Below, one piece after another: positions 43,460 to 51,945 of a DNA stretch of 64,000 nucleotides. The notes under the pieces were generated by a model. The model was not told where the DNA came from and made no database searches. It worked only from the letters and a program-made list of their open reading frames with translations. How positions within the stretch are numbered: the stretch's first letter is position 1; the number at the start of each line of letters is the position of its first letter. Origin of the DNA: Acidovorax sp. A1169 (lineage in GTDB: Bacteria > Pseudomonadota > Gammaproteobacteria > Burkholderiales > Burkholderiaceae_C); contig NZ_JAUZDX010000017.1 in the NCBI RefSeq assembly GCF_030704685.1, positions 62,001 to 126,000 on the forward strand, given 5' to 3'. The translations under genes were made by a program, and so were the position numbers.

Positions 43460-44821
43460 TCATTTGGTGCGCGCAGGGCGCTTTTCGAGCAGGGGCTGGC
43501 TGATGCCCTGCACCCCCACCAGGCCCAACACCGTCACCAGCGAATTCTGAGCCCCCTTCCAGGCATCGGTCACGTCGATCCACTCCGACAGGGCATGGAA
43601 GCCCCCGGTCTTTCCGCCGCCGCCGATCACGATGGCCGGAATGCCAAGGGCCATGGGCACGTTGGCATCGGTGCTGGCGCCGCTGAGCACCGTCTTGTGG
43701 CCGAACGCCGTGTTGGAGCGCACGGCGGCCTCGACCATGATCGCATCCACCGGCGTGCGGCCGCCCGGGCGATCACCGATCAGCCTGGTCGATGCGCTCA
43801 GCGTGGTCACGCCCCAGCGTTTGTTCTCTTCCGCCACGGCCTCGTCCACGGCGGCCAGCACCTGCTTTTCGGTGGCCAGCAGGGGCTCCATCGCTTCGGA
43901 GCGGATGTCCACGGCCATGCGCGCGTCGGGTGCGATGGTGTTCACCGAGGTGCCGCCGCCCACCGTGCCCACGGTGAAGGTGGTCTTGGGCGTGGCAGGC
44001 GTGCGGATCTCGGATATCTTGGCAATCGCCCGGCCCATGCCATGGATGGCGCTGGGCACCTGGCCGAAGGCGGCGTAGCTGTGGCCGCCCGGGCCCTTGA
44101 AGGTGACCTCGTGGCGGTGGCTGCCCGTGCCGAGCACCAGAACGGTGCCGTCCGGGGCGGGTTCCAGGGCCACCATGCCGTCGATGTCCAGGTGCTCGGC
44201 GAACAGGTGCTTCATGCCGCGCAGGTTGCCAAGCTCCTCCTCGCCCACGTTGCCCACGAACACCAGGTCGCCCACGGTGGCGATGCGGTTGTCGTTGAGC
44301 ACCTTGAGCCAGGACAGCAACACGGCCAGGCCGCGCGTGTTGTCGGAGATGCCGGGCGCGTACAGGCGGCCGTCGCGCTCCTTGACCTTCACGTCGGTGC
44401 CCGCCGGGAACACCGTGTCCATGTGGGCCGAGATCACCAGCTTGGGGCCCTGGCCCGTGCCCTTGCGCACGCCAACCACATTGCCTTCGGCGTCGATGGC
44501 GGCACTGGTGAGCCCCAGCGCCTTCACGCGGGCCAGGAAGGCCTCGGCGCGCTGTTGCTCCTTGAAGGGCGGGGCCTCGATCTCGGTGAGCAGCTTCAGG
44601 TCGGTGATCGAACGCTCGTGGTCGGCCTTGACGGCCTCGAGCAGCTTCTGGATCTGCGGCGCAGCCATGAGCTGGGTGTAGGCCTGGTCCACAGCGGGGC
44701 GCAACTGGGTGGGCGTGGGGGCGACGGCCTGGGCATGGGCCGTGCCCGCGAACAGGGCGGCGACGGACAGCGACACGGCGCTGGTGGCGAAGGCGAAACG
44801 GTGGGCAGAGAATGGGGTCAT
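43460..44821 (-). CDS. Exported M20/M25/M40 metallopeptidase
   Basis: A 453-residue secreted peptidase. A signal peptide (about residues 1-27, ALFAGTAHAQA) precedes the M20 fold: VISAHMDTVFPAG, GISDNTRGLAVLL, VGNVGEEELGNLRG, and the late GASTDANVPM. The set resembles glutamate carboxypeptidase-like M20 enzymes. The ATG at 44821 places the signal peptide directly; the frame runs further upstream. It is divergent from the LysR regulator at 44962, which could control it. Confidence 0.88.
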   Translation of the reverse strand: MTPFSAHRFAFATSAVSLSVAALFAGTAHAQAVAPTPTQLRPAVDQAYTQLMAAPQIQKLLEAVKADHERSITDLKLLTEIEAPPFKEQQRAEAFLARVKALGLTSAAIDAEGNVVGVRKGTGQGPKLVISAHMDTVFPAGTDVKVKERDGRLYAPGISDNTRGLAVLLSWLKVLNDNRIATVGDLVFVGNVGEEELGNLRGMKHLFAEHLDIDGMVALEPAPDGTVLVLGTGSHRHEVTFKGPGGHSYAAFGQVPSAIHGMGRAIAKISEIRTPATPKTTFTVGTVGGGTSVNTIAPDARMAVDIRSEAMEPLLATEKQVLAAVDEAVAEENKRWGVTTLSASTRLIGDRPGGRTPVDAIMVEAAVRSNTAFGHKTVLSGASTDANVPMALGIPAIVIGGGGKTGGFHALSEWIDVTDAWKGAQNSLVTVLGLVGVQGISQPLLEKRPARTK

Positions 44822-44961
44822 GGTGAAAGGAAAATTGACAATCGGAATGCAGAGCGGGTGCATGGCACCAAAGCCGTGCCAGACTGGTGACGGAGCAATT
44901 GTTGGACCGTAAGGGGGATTTCCGCTCTGCTTTAATCTGACCACCCGTCAGTTTTTCTTAC

Positions 44962-45873
44962 ATGCACCGCCATATCCCCAGCACCCGCGCCCTGCTCATC
45001 TTCGACGCCGTGGCGCGCCACCATGGCGTGGGCAAGGCCGCCCAGGAGCTGTGCCTGACCCACAGCGCGGTGAGCCAGCAACTGCGCCAGCTCGAAGGCC
45101 AACTGGGCCTGCAACTGGTGCGGCGCAGCGCGCGCGGCACCGAGCTGACCGAGGTGGGCCGCCGCTACCACGCGCAGATCGTGGGTGACCTGCTGCGCCT
45201 GCAGAACCACACGCGCGAGGCCATGGCCCAGCGCTCCGACGGCACCAGCCTGCAGGTGGGCTGCGTGCCGGTGTTCGCCGAGCGCTGGCTGCTGCCGCGC
45301 CTGCCCACCTTCCTGGCCGAGGAGCCGGCCTGCAGCGTGCACCTGCAGGTCTACCCCACGCAAACCTACATGGCCGAGATCCCGTTCGACGTGGCCGTGC
45401 AATACGACGACGCGGCCTGGCCCGGCGCCCTGCAGCAGCCCCTGCTGCGCGAGGCCTGCGTGGCCGTGTGCTCGCCGGGATCGCGCCACAGGCGTGCCAC
45501 GGAGCGCGGCGATTTCAGCGCCGTGCCGCTGCTTCAGCTCAGCTCGCGCCTGGGCGCCTGGGACGACTGGTTCGCCCACGCGGGCGTCGCCCACACGCCG
45601 GCGCACAGCCTGGGCGGGCACCGATTCGATCTGTTCTACATGCTCGTGGAGGCGGTGCGCGCGGACCTGGGGGTGGGCCTGGTACCGCGTTACTTCGTGG
45701 AGCGTGAACTGCAATCGGGCGACCTGGCCCTGGCCCACCCTTTCGTGGACAGTGGCCTGCGCGGCTACAGCCTGTTCGTCGCGCGCGAACGGGCTCAGGA
45801 GCGCGCCGTCCAGGCCTTTGTCCACTGGCTCACACAGGCCGTGGCTGCGCAAGTGACCGTCACGGCACCATGA
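44962..45873 (+). CDS. LysR-family transcriptional regulator (GcvA-like)
   Basis: A 303-residue regulator with an N-terminal helix-turn-helix (FDAVARHHGVGKAAQEL and SHSAVSQQLRQLE-type recognition helix) and a periplasmic-binding-protein-like effector domain. The sequence pattern resembles GcvA-type LysR proteins. The 140-nt region shared with the divergent M20 peptidase gene is the likely operator site. The effector is unknown. It converges with the MFS permease (3 nt apart). Confidence 0.9.
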   Translation: MHRHIPSTRALLIFDAVARHHGVGKAAQELCLTHSAVSQQLRQLEGQLGLQLVRRSARGTELTEVGRRYHAQIVGDLLRLQNHTREAMAQRSDGTSLQVGCVPVFAERWLLPRLPTFLAEEPACSVHLQVYPTQTYMAEIPFDVAVQYDDAAWPGALQQPLLREACVAVCSPGSRHRRATERGDFSAVPLLQLSSRLGAWDDWFAHAGVAHTPAHSLGGHRFDLFYMLVEAVRADLGVGLVPRYFVERELQSGDLALAHPFVDSGLRGYSLFVARERAQERAVQAFVHWLTQAVAAQVTVTAP

Positions 45874-45876
45874 TGC

Positions 45877-47049
45877 TCATGCCCTGCGGCGCTGCACGGC
45901 CAGCCACGCCAGGCCTGCACCCGTGACCACGATGGGTACCAGCGAGCCCGCATTGAGCAGCGTCCAGCCCTGGGTGGTGACCAGCACGCCCGACGAGAAG
46001 GCACTCACCGCCAGCGTCGCGAACACGCAGAAGTTGATGGCGGCCTGGGCGCGGTCCTTTTCCTCGGGCCGGTAGGCCGTCATGGCCAGCGTGGTGGCGC
46101 CGGTGAAGAGGAAATTCCAGCCCACGCCCAGCATGAACAGGGCGATGCCGAAGTGGTGCAGCTCCACCCCCGACAGCGCCACGGCCACGCAGGCGAAGTT
46201 AAGCAGCACGCCCGTGCCCATGACCGGCAGCACACCCAGGCGCTTGATCAGGTGGCCCGTGAAGAAGCCCGGCGCGAACATGCCGATCACATGCCACTCC
46301 AGCACCACTGCCGCCTGGTCGAAGGCGAAGCCGCACACCTGCATCGCCAGCGGCGTGGCCGCCATCAGCAGGTTCATCACGCCATAGCCCAGCGCAGCGC
46401 CCAGGATGGCCACCACGAAGGCGGGCTGGCGCATCAGCTCGGCCAGCGGCCGGCCTGTCTGGGGCTGGCCCGCCGCATTCAGCACCACGGGCAGCGCCTC
46501 GAAGCGGATAGCCGACATGGCGACCATGGCCAGCAGCGCCACCCCGATGAGCGCGATGTAGGCCCCGGCAAACGGCACGGCGAACAGTGTGCGCGTGGCA
46601 CTGGCCAGGTTGGGGCCTGCCACGGCGCCCAGCAGGCCACCCGCCAGCACCAGGGAGACGGCCTTCTCGCGGTAGGCCGGCACGGCCAGCTCTGCGGCTG
46701 CAAAACGGTAGAGCTGGCCATTGGCGCTGTAGTAGCCGGCCACTACGGTGGCCGCGCACAGCAGCCAGAACTGTGCGCTGAACGCGGCCCAGGCGCACAG
46801 CGCCGCCGACAGCACGGCCACGGCCAGCCCGATCTGGAACGACACCTTGCGCCCCCAGCGCGCCTGCGTGGCTGCCACCAGCGCCGTGGAAAGCGCGCCG
46901 CCCACCACATAGCCCATCACCGGCAGCGTCGCCATCCAGCCATAGGGCGCCAGCTGCAGGCCCACGAGCCCGTTGATGGCGATGAAGACGACATTGTTGG
47001 TCAGGAAAAGGCCCTGGCACAGGGCCAGCAGCCAGAGGTTCTTGTTCAT
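45877..47049 (-). CDS. MFS permease
   Basis: A 390-residue transporter with twelve predicted hydrophobic helices (for example GLFLTNNVVFIAINGLVGL and MGYVVGGALSTALVA). The MFS loop-2 region reads ARWGRK, a match to the family motif. The substrate is unknown; a drug- or sugar-efflux role cannot be told apart. The ATG at 47049 is the first after the divergent region; upstream in-frame codons look like shadow. Divergent from the hemolysin III gene. Confidence 0.88.
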   Translation of the reverse strand: MNKNLWLLALCQGLFLTNNVVFIAINGLVGLQLAPYGWMATLPVMGYVVGGALSTALVAATQARWGRKVSFQIGLAVAVLSAALCAWAAFSAQFWLLCAATVVAGYYSANGQLYRFAAAELAVPAYREKAVSLVLAGGLLGAVAGPNLASATRTLFAVPFAGAYIALIGVALLAMVAMSAIRFEALPVVLNAAGQPQTGRPLAELMRQPAFVVAILGAALGYGVMNLLMAATPLAMQVCGFAFDQAAVVLEWHVIGMFAPGFFTGHLIKRLGVLPVMGTGVLLNFACVAVALSGVELHHFGIALFMLGVGWNFLFTGATTLAMTAYRPEEKDRAQAAINFCVFATLAVSAFSSGVLVTTQGWTLLNAGSLVPIVVTGAGLAWLAVQRRRA

Positions 47050-47237
47050 GAGGGGGGCACGGAGGCACGGGAGAAGGCACCCATTGTGCACAGCCGGCCT
47101 CCGGCGGCCGCACCTGTGCACCGACGGGATGGCCCGGACGTTGCACAGGGATTGGAGCCCGCGCGCGGCACGGATTGTGTATGGTGGGCCAAGCACGCTA
47201 GGCCTGTGGCGCTGCACGCATTGCAAAGGATGACCGG

Positions 47238-47855
47238 ATGTACCACGGAGAACGTTTCAACAGCATCAGCCACTTGGTGGGCGCAGCCCTGGCCGTGGCG
47301 GGCACGGCGTTGCTGGTGGTGCTGGCCGCGCGGCTGGGCGACCCATGGAAGATCGTGGGTTTCAGCATCTACGGCGCCATGCTGGTGGCGCTGTACACGG
47401 CATCCACCGCGTACCACAGCGTGCGAGGGCGCGCCAAGGAGATCCTTCAGAAGGTGGACCATTGCAGCATCTACCTGCTGATCGCGGGCAGCTACACGCC
47501 GTTTGCACTGGTCTCGCTGCGCGGCGCCTGGGGCTGGTCGCTGCTGGGAGTCGTCTGGGGTCTGGCCCTGCTGGGCATCGCGCAGGAGATCTGGCTGGCC
47601 AAGGGCGCGCGCGTGCTCTCGCTGGTCATCTACGTGCTGATGGGCTGGCTGGCCCTGGTGGCCGTGGTGCCTTTGTGGCAGGCGCTCACCCCCGCCGGCT
47701 TCGGCTGGCTGCTGGCGGGCGGCGCCTGCTACACCCTGGGCATCGTCTTTTACGCCACCGACCACAAGGTGCGCCACGGCCACGGGCTATGGCACCTGTT
47801 CGTGCTGGGCGGAAGCATCTGCCACTTCGTCACCGTGCTGCTCTACGTGGCCTAG
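47238..47855 (+). CDS. Hemolysin III/PAQR-family membrane protein
   Basis: A 205-residue seven-helix protein of the PAQR/Hly-III family. The metal-binding positions show as STAYHSVRG, KVDHCSIYLLIAGSYTPF and the late HGLWHLFVLGGSICHF. Bacterial members (YqfA/TrhA) influence membrane energetics or lipid balance; cytolytic activity is not generally shown. Convergent with the YedK-like gene 16 nt away. Confidence 0.9.
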   Translation: MYHGERFNSISHLVGAALAVAGTALLVVLAARLGDPWKIVGFSIYGAMLVALYTASTAYHSVRGRAKEILQKVDHCSIYLLIAGSYTPFALVSLRGAWGWSLLGVVWGLALLGIAQEIWLAKGARVLSLVIYVLMGWLALVAVVPLWQALTPAGFGWLLAGGACYTLGIVFYATDHKVRHGHGLWHLFVLGGSICHFVTVLLYVA

Positions 47856-47871
47856 CGCACACGGCCGCTGG

Positions 47872-48612
47872 CTATTCCAGCCAGCCCTTCGGAACCTTGT
47901 CGGCCTTTTTTTCCAGCGGATTGGCGGTAAGCCACTGGGCCGGGTACTGGCGCATGAACTCCTTGGCCTTCTCCTGCCGTGCGCTGAGCCAGGCGTCGTA
48001 GGCGCCTTCGTTGAGGATGGCAGGCATGCTCTTTTCGCTGCCAGGCTGCTGGTAGCGGTGCATGAGGGCGTGGTTGTTGGCATTCACCGTGAGCAGCGCG
48101 TAGCTGAGCAGCACTTCGCCATCTGGCCCCTGCCACCGCGCCCACAGGCCCGCCACGCCCATGGGCTTGCCGTCCACCCGCGTGATGCGGGTGGGAACGG
48201 CCTTGCCGGGGCGAAAGTCGTCCTCGTAGAAGGCCAGCATCGGCACGATGCAGCGCTGGCCGTTGAGCCAGGCGTCGCGGAACGCTGTGCCGGTGGAGGC
48301 GGTATCGGACTTGGCATGCGCCAGTTTGGGCGCACGCAGCTTGCCATCGGACGCCGACTTGACCCAGTGCGGCACCAGGCCCCACTGCGCGGGCACCAGT
48401 TCGCGGCGCCGCGCGGCGCGGCTGGGCGGGGCTTCGGCCAGTCCATCGTCCGCGACCACTGGCGCAACCTCGTCGACCGCCTCTGCAGCGCGGATGAAAA
48501 AGCCGTTCTTGCGCGGCCACAGATGCCGCTCGCCCAGCACGGCGGGTGACTCCACTCCGAAGGATTCGGGGTAGGCGCTGGCGTTCTGCAAGGTTTCGTA
48601 GTAGGTGCTCAT
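47872..48612 (-). CDS. YedK/HMCES-family protein lacking the catalytic Cys2
   Basis: A 246-residue member of the SOS-associated (SRAP) family that forms crosslinks to abasic sites in single-stranded DNA. Recognisable parts: WGLVPHWVK, the FYEDD segment in place of FYEW, and YQQPGSEKSMPAIL near the late His. The hallmark Cys at position 2, which forms the thiazolidine link, is Ser here (MSTYYETL), and the NAR motif position is changed (AHAKSDT). It resembles the related group that usually opens MCANY. I therefore doubt the usual activity. No Shine-Dalgarno sequence stands out before the ATG at 48612. Confidence 0.8.
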   Translation of the reverse strand: MSTYYETLQNASAYPESFGVESPAVLGERHLWPRKNGFFIRAAEAVDEVAPVVADDGLAEAPPSRAARRRELVPAQWGLVPHWVKSASDGKLRAPKLAHAKSDTASTGTAFRDAWLNGQRCIVPMLAFYEDDFRPGKAVPTRITRVDGKPMGVAGLWARWQGPDGEVLLSYALLTVNANNHALMHRYQQPGSEKSMPAILNEGAYDAWLSARQEKAKEFMRQYPAQWLTANPLEKKADKVPKGWLE

Positions 48613-48682
48613 GCGGCGATGGTACCCGTGCGTGCACCACAGCCACCCTGGGCTGACCAGGCGGTGGCGGCTGGCGCGGTGT

Positions 48683-49840
48683 TCAGGATCTCGACTTGCC
48701 CGCCGAAGCTGCCGCCACCCGGTGACCCGGCGCCACCGCCACCCGGTTGCGCCCCAGGGCCTTGGCGGTGTAGAGCGCCTGGTCGGCCCGCTCCAGGGTG
48801 TGCTCGATGGTCTCCTCGGGCACGTGCTGGGCCAGCCCGGCCGACACGGTGAAGCACACCGCGTCTGGCACATGCAGCACCTGCAGCCCCGCCACCGCAG
48901 CGCGCACCCGCTCCAGCAGTTCATGCCCGTCGTCCAGCCGGGTGTCGCAGAGCATGAGCACGAACTCTTCGCCACCCCAGCGGGCGAGCACGTCGGTGTC
49001 GCGCACGCTGGCGCGCACGGTGGCAGTGAAGGCCTGCAGGGCCCGGTCCCCCGTGGAGTGGCCGTGCAGGTCGTTGATCGGCTTGAAGTGGTCGATGTCC
49101 AGCAGCGCCAGCAGCAGGGGGCGGCCGCTGCGCAGGCTGCGCCGCTGCTCCAGCAGCATCAGGTCCACCATGGCGCGGCGGTTGAGCAGGCCCGTGAGCT
49201 CATCGCGCATGGCCAGTTCACGGTTTTCGGCCAGCGCCTGGGCCAGGGCCTCGCGCTGCTGGCGCAGGCGCTGGCGGATGCTCTGGATGCGCAGGTTCAG
49301 CGCGATCGAGCCCCCCAGCACCAGCAGCACCATGAGCGCATAGGCGGTGTCCACGACGCCGTAGGTGCCGGCATTGAACCGGGCTGCCGCCGCAACCGCC
49401 ACGACAAAGGCCAGCAGGGCATAGGCGCCGATGCCCACGACCTGCGCCAGCGTCAGGCCGAAGGTGCCGAAGAACAGGATCATGGCCAGCACGGCAGGCA
49501 CCACCCCGCGCGCGTCACCTGCGAGCACGTAGGCCACGGCACCACTGGTGATGGTCCAGGCCATCTGGGCCATGGTGAGCGAGGGATCGGGCAGGCGCGC
49601 CGACCAGCCACTGAAGACCATGGCCGTCATCACCATGAGGCCGCCCACCGAAATGGCGGCCCACCACTGGACGGCCTCTTCGTGGGCGGTCATGCCGGCA
49701 TGCGCGAGCATGAGCATCACGCCCGAGCTGCCGATCATGAGCAGCAGCGCGAGCAAGGCCATGCTGCCTATCGTGCGCTGCCGACGGTCAGTGGGAAGGA
49801 AGGAGCCCACCAGCCGCCGCCAGTGGGTGGGTTTGTGCAA
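48683..49840 (-). CDS. Membrane diguanylate cyclase
   Basis: A 385-residue protein with several hydrophobic helices in residues 25-185, a short coiled coil (about 185-215), and a C-terminal GGDEF domain with RWGGEEF and an inhibitory RxxD (RDTD) five residues before it. It makes c-di-GMP. It is separated from the YedK-like gene by 70 nt and from rsmE by 125 nt, both on the same strand; operon linkage is unclear. Confidence 0.9.
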   Translation of the reverse strand: MHKPTHWRRLVGSFLPTDRRQRTIGSMALLALLLMIGSSGVMLMLAHAGMTAHEEAVQWWAAISVGGLMVMTAMVFSGWSARLPDPSLTMAQMAWTITSGAVAYVLAGDARGVVPAVLAMILFFGTFGLTLAQVVGIGAYALLAFVVAVAAAARFNAGTYGVVDTAYALMVLLVLGGSIALNLRIQSIRQRLRQQREALAQALAENRELAMRDELTGLLNRRAMVDLMLLEQRRSLRSGRPLLLALLDIDHFKPINDLHGHSTGDRALQAFTATVRASVRDTDVLARWGGEEFVLMLCDTRLDDGHELLERVRAAVAGLQVLHVPDAVCFTVSAGLAQHVPEETIEHTLERADQALYTAKALGRNRVAVAPGHRVAAASAGKSRS

Positions 49841-49923
49841 GGTGGCCTGCCTCCCGCCAAGGGCACGTCGCCCGGGGTTGGGCGCACTGAGCCAGCGGCG
49901 CTGGCCGGGATTTTACCGGCGGG

Positions 49924-49945
49924 GCTCCCCGGGCGGGGAGTTTTT
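49924..49945 (+). terminator. Plus-strand terminator-like hairpin with no plus-strand gene
   Basis: CTCCCC, GGGC, GGGGAG is followed by TTTTT on the plus strand. Both flanking genes are on the minus strand, where no T-run follows. Either it stops antisense transcription or the similarity is chance. The rest of the 125-nt gap shows nothing. Confidence 0.4.
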
Positions 49946-49965
49946 GTGTCGCATCCGCGCCTGGG

Positions 49966-50706
49966 TCAGGCGACCGTGAGCGCGGCGAGGGCCGCCAGGG
50001 GCGCCGTCTCGGCCCGCAGCACGCGCGCACCCAGGGTAACGGGCGCAAAGCCATGCTGCAGCGCCAGATCCTCTTCGACTGGGCTCAACCCGCCCTCGGG
50101 GCCCGACAGAAACACCACGGGACCTGTGCCCGCCGCCCCGGTGTGCAAAGGCACAGTGCCCGCCCGCAGCGACAGCAGCAGGCGCTGCGCCGTGCCCGCA
50201 GTGCCTGGCTGGGCCTGTGCGCGCACCCAATCCGCCAGGTCCACCGCGCAATGCACCACGGGCACGCGGTTGCGGCCGCACTGCTCGCAGGCGGACACGG
50301 CCACGGCCTGCCAGTGCGCCAGCTTCTTGTCGGCGCGCTCGCCCTTGAGCTTGAGCACGCTGCGCTCGGCCACCAGGGGGGTGATGCTGGCCACGCCGAG
50401 CTCGGCGGCCTTCTCCACGAGCCAGTCCATGCGCTCGTTGGCGGTGATGCCGGCCAGCAGGTGCACGGCGCGCGGGGCCTCGCGCTCGACGGCATGGTGG
50501 GCGCCGACCTGCACGCGCACGTCGCTGCGGCCCATGCGCAGCACGGTGGCTTCGAATTCGCCACCGGGGCCCTCCTGGCCGCCGTGAAAGAGGGTGATGG
50601 CGTCGCCGGGCTGCAGGCGCAGCACCTGCACGTGGCGGGCGGCGCCCGGGGGCAGGTCGATCTCGGCGCCGGGCGCAAGGTCGGTGGGGCAGTGGAAGCG
50701 GGGCAT
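49966..50706 (-). CDS. rsmE: 16S rRNA m3U1498 methyltransferase
   Basis: Methylates N3 of U1498 in 16S rRNA. The 246-residue SPOUT protein has the deep trefoil knot motifs: FLSGPEGGLSPVEE and VTLGARVLRAETAPLAAL, plus an N-terminal PUA-like part starting PRFHCP. Length is normal. It lies just downstream of the amgK-like gene on the same strand. Confidence 0.93.
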   Translation of the reverse strand: MPRFHCPTDLAPGAEIDLPPGAARHVQVLRLQPGDAITLFHGGQEGPGGEFEATVLRMGRSDVRVQVGAHHAVEREAPRAVHLLAGITANERMDWLVEKAAELGVASITPLVAERSVLKLKGERADKKLAHWQAVAVSACEQCGRNRVPVVHCAVDLADWVRAQAQPGTAGTAQRLLLSLRAGTVPLHTGAAGTGPVVFLSGPEGGLSPVEEDLALQHGFAPVTLGARVLRAETAPLAALAALTVA

Positions 50707-50730
50707 GATTGCTATACTTTCAATAGCAAA

Positions 50731-51873
50731 TCAGACACGGCCAAAGGCATAGCCCATGGGCGCCTCGGTGCCCTCGATCTCGTCGAGCATCTTGAGCAGC
50801 GGGCCCAGCTGGCGGTAGCGGTGGGTGGTGGCACGGATATAGGCCATGAAGCGCGGCGCGTCGGCCAGGTATTTGGGCTTGCCGTCGCGCAGGGTGAGGC
50901 GGGCGAAGATGCCGGCGACCTTGAAGTGCCGCTGCAGGCCCATCCATTCCACGCTGCGGTAGAACTCGCCGAAGTCCTCGCCGAAACCGCTGGCGCTGTT
51001 TGCGCCCAGCAGGCCGGCCTTGCGCGCCTTCTCCCAGTAACGCACGGTAATGTCGATGACAAATTCCTCTTCCCAGCTGATGAAGGCATCGCGCATCAGG
51101 CTGGCGATGTCATAGGTGATGGGGCCGTAGACCGCGTCCTGGAAGTCGAGCACCCCGAGCGGCGCGCCCTCCTGCACCGGCACCATCAGGTTGCGGGTCA
51201 TGAAGTCGCGGTGCACGTAGACCTGCGGCGCCGCCAGGTTGTGCGCCACGATGGCGTCGAACGCGCTGGACAGGGTGGCCTTCTGCGTATCGTCGAGCGT
51301 GATGCCGCGATGCTTTGCCAGGTACCAGTCGGGGAACAGCGCCAGCTCGCGGCGCAGCAGGGCCTCGTCGTATGCAGGCAGCACGCCGGGCTGGGAGGCC
51401 AGTTGCCACTGCAGCAGCACGTCGGTGGCCTGCTGGTACCAGGCATAGGCGTCGCGGGGCTTCTCGGGGTCGAGCAGTTCGATCAGCGTCTGGTGCCCCA
51501 GGTCGGACAGCAGCATGAAGCCGCCCGCCTCGTCCCAGGCCAGGATCTGCGGCACTTTCAGGCCGGCGTCGGCCAGGAGGCGCTGCACCTGCACGAAGGG
51601 GCGGCAGTTCTCCTTGTCGGGCGGGGCGTCCATCACGATGCAACTCGTGCCCAGCGCGGTGTCGATGCGCAGGTAGCGCCGAAAGCTCGCATCGGCGGAT
51701 GCCGGGCGCAGCGTTTCGGGCTTGAGCTGGTGGCCTCCCACCAGGGGCACCAGCCAGGCGTCGAAGGCGCGCTGGCGTTCGGCGTCAGGCCAGGTGACGG
51801 TGGAAGAAGAGGGCGTTGCCGCCGCCGCACCGGTGGGTGGGGAAGAGGAAGATGGGGGGAAAGGGTGGCTCAT
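50731..51873 (-). CDS. amgK: Phosphotransferase resembling AmgK (N-acetylmuramate/glucosamine kinase)
   Basis: A 380-residue kinase of the APH/choline kinase fold. The catalytic loop reads YVHRDFMTRNLMV and the metal site GVLDFQDAVYGPITYDIASL; ASFRRYLRID and MDAPPDKENCRPF resemble the AmgK N-lobe. AmgK takes part in cell-wall sugar recycling, normally with murU next to it, but no murU is seen here. The gene lies upstream and divergent from lptD, a setting shared with related species. The N-terminus (Ser/Pro-rich, about 25 residues) is not conserved; the ATG at 51873 is the last before the divergent region. Confidence 0.8.
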   Translation of the reverse strand: MSHPFPPSSSSPPTGAAAATPSSSTVTWPDAERQRAFDAWLVPLVGGHQLKPETLRPASADASFRRYLRIDTALGTSCIVMDAPPDKENCRPFVQVQRLLADAGLKVPQILAWDEAGGFMLLSDLGHQTLIELLDPEKPRDAYAWYQQATDVLLQWQLASQPGVLPAYDEALLRRELALFPDWYLAKHRGITLDDTQKATLSSAFDAIVAHNLAAPQVYVHRDFMTRNLMVPVQEGAPLGVLDFQDAVYGPITYDIASLMRDAFISWEEEFVIDITVRYWEKARKAGLLGANSASGFGEDFGEFYRSVEWMGLQRHFKVAGIFARLTLRDGKPKYLADAPRFMAYIRATTHRYRQLGPLLKMLDEIEGTEAPMGYAFGRV

Positions 51874-51945
51874 GGATAATCCGATTTTACAAACCCGTTC
51901 CCTGGCACGGGTTCCCCTCTTCTGATTCAGCCCATACCGTCCCAC

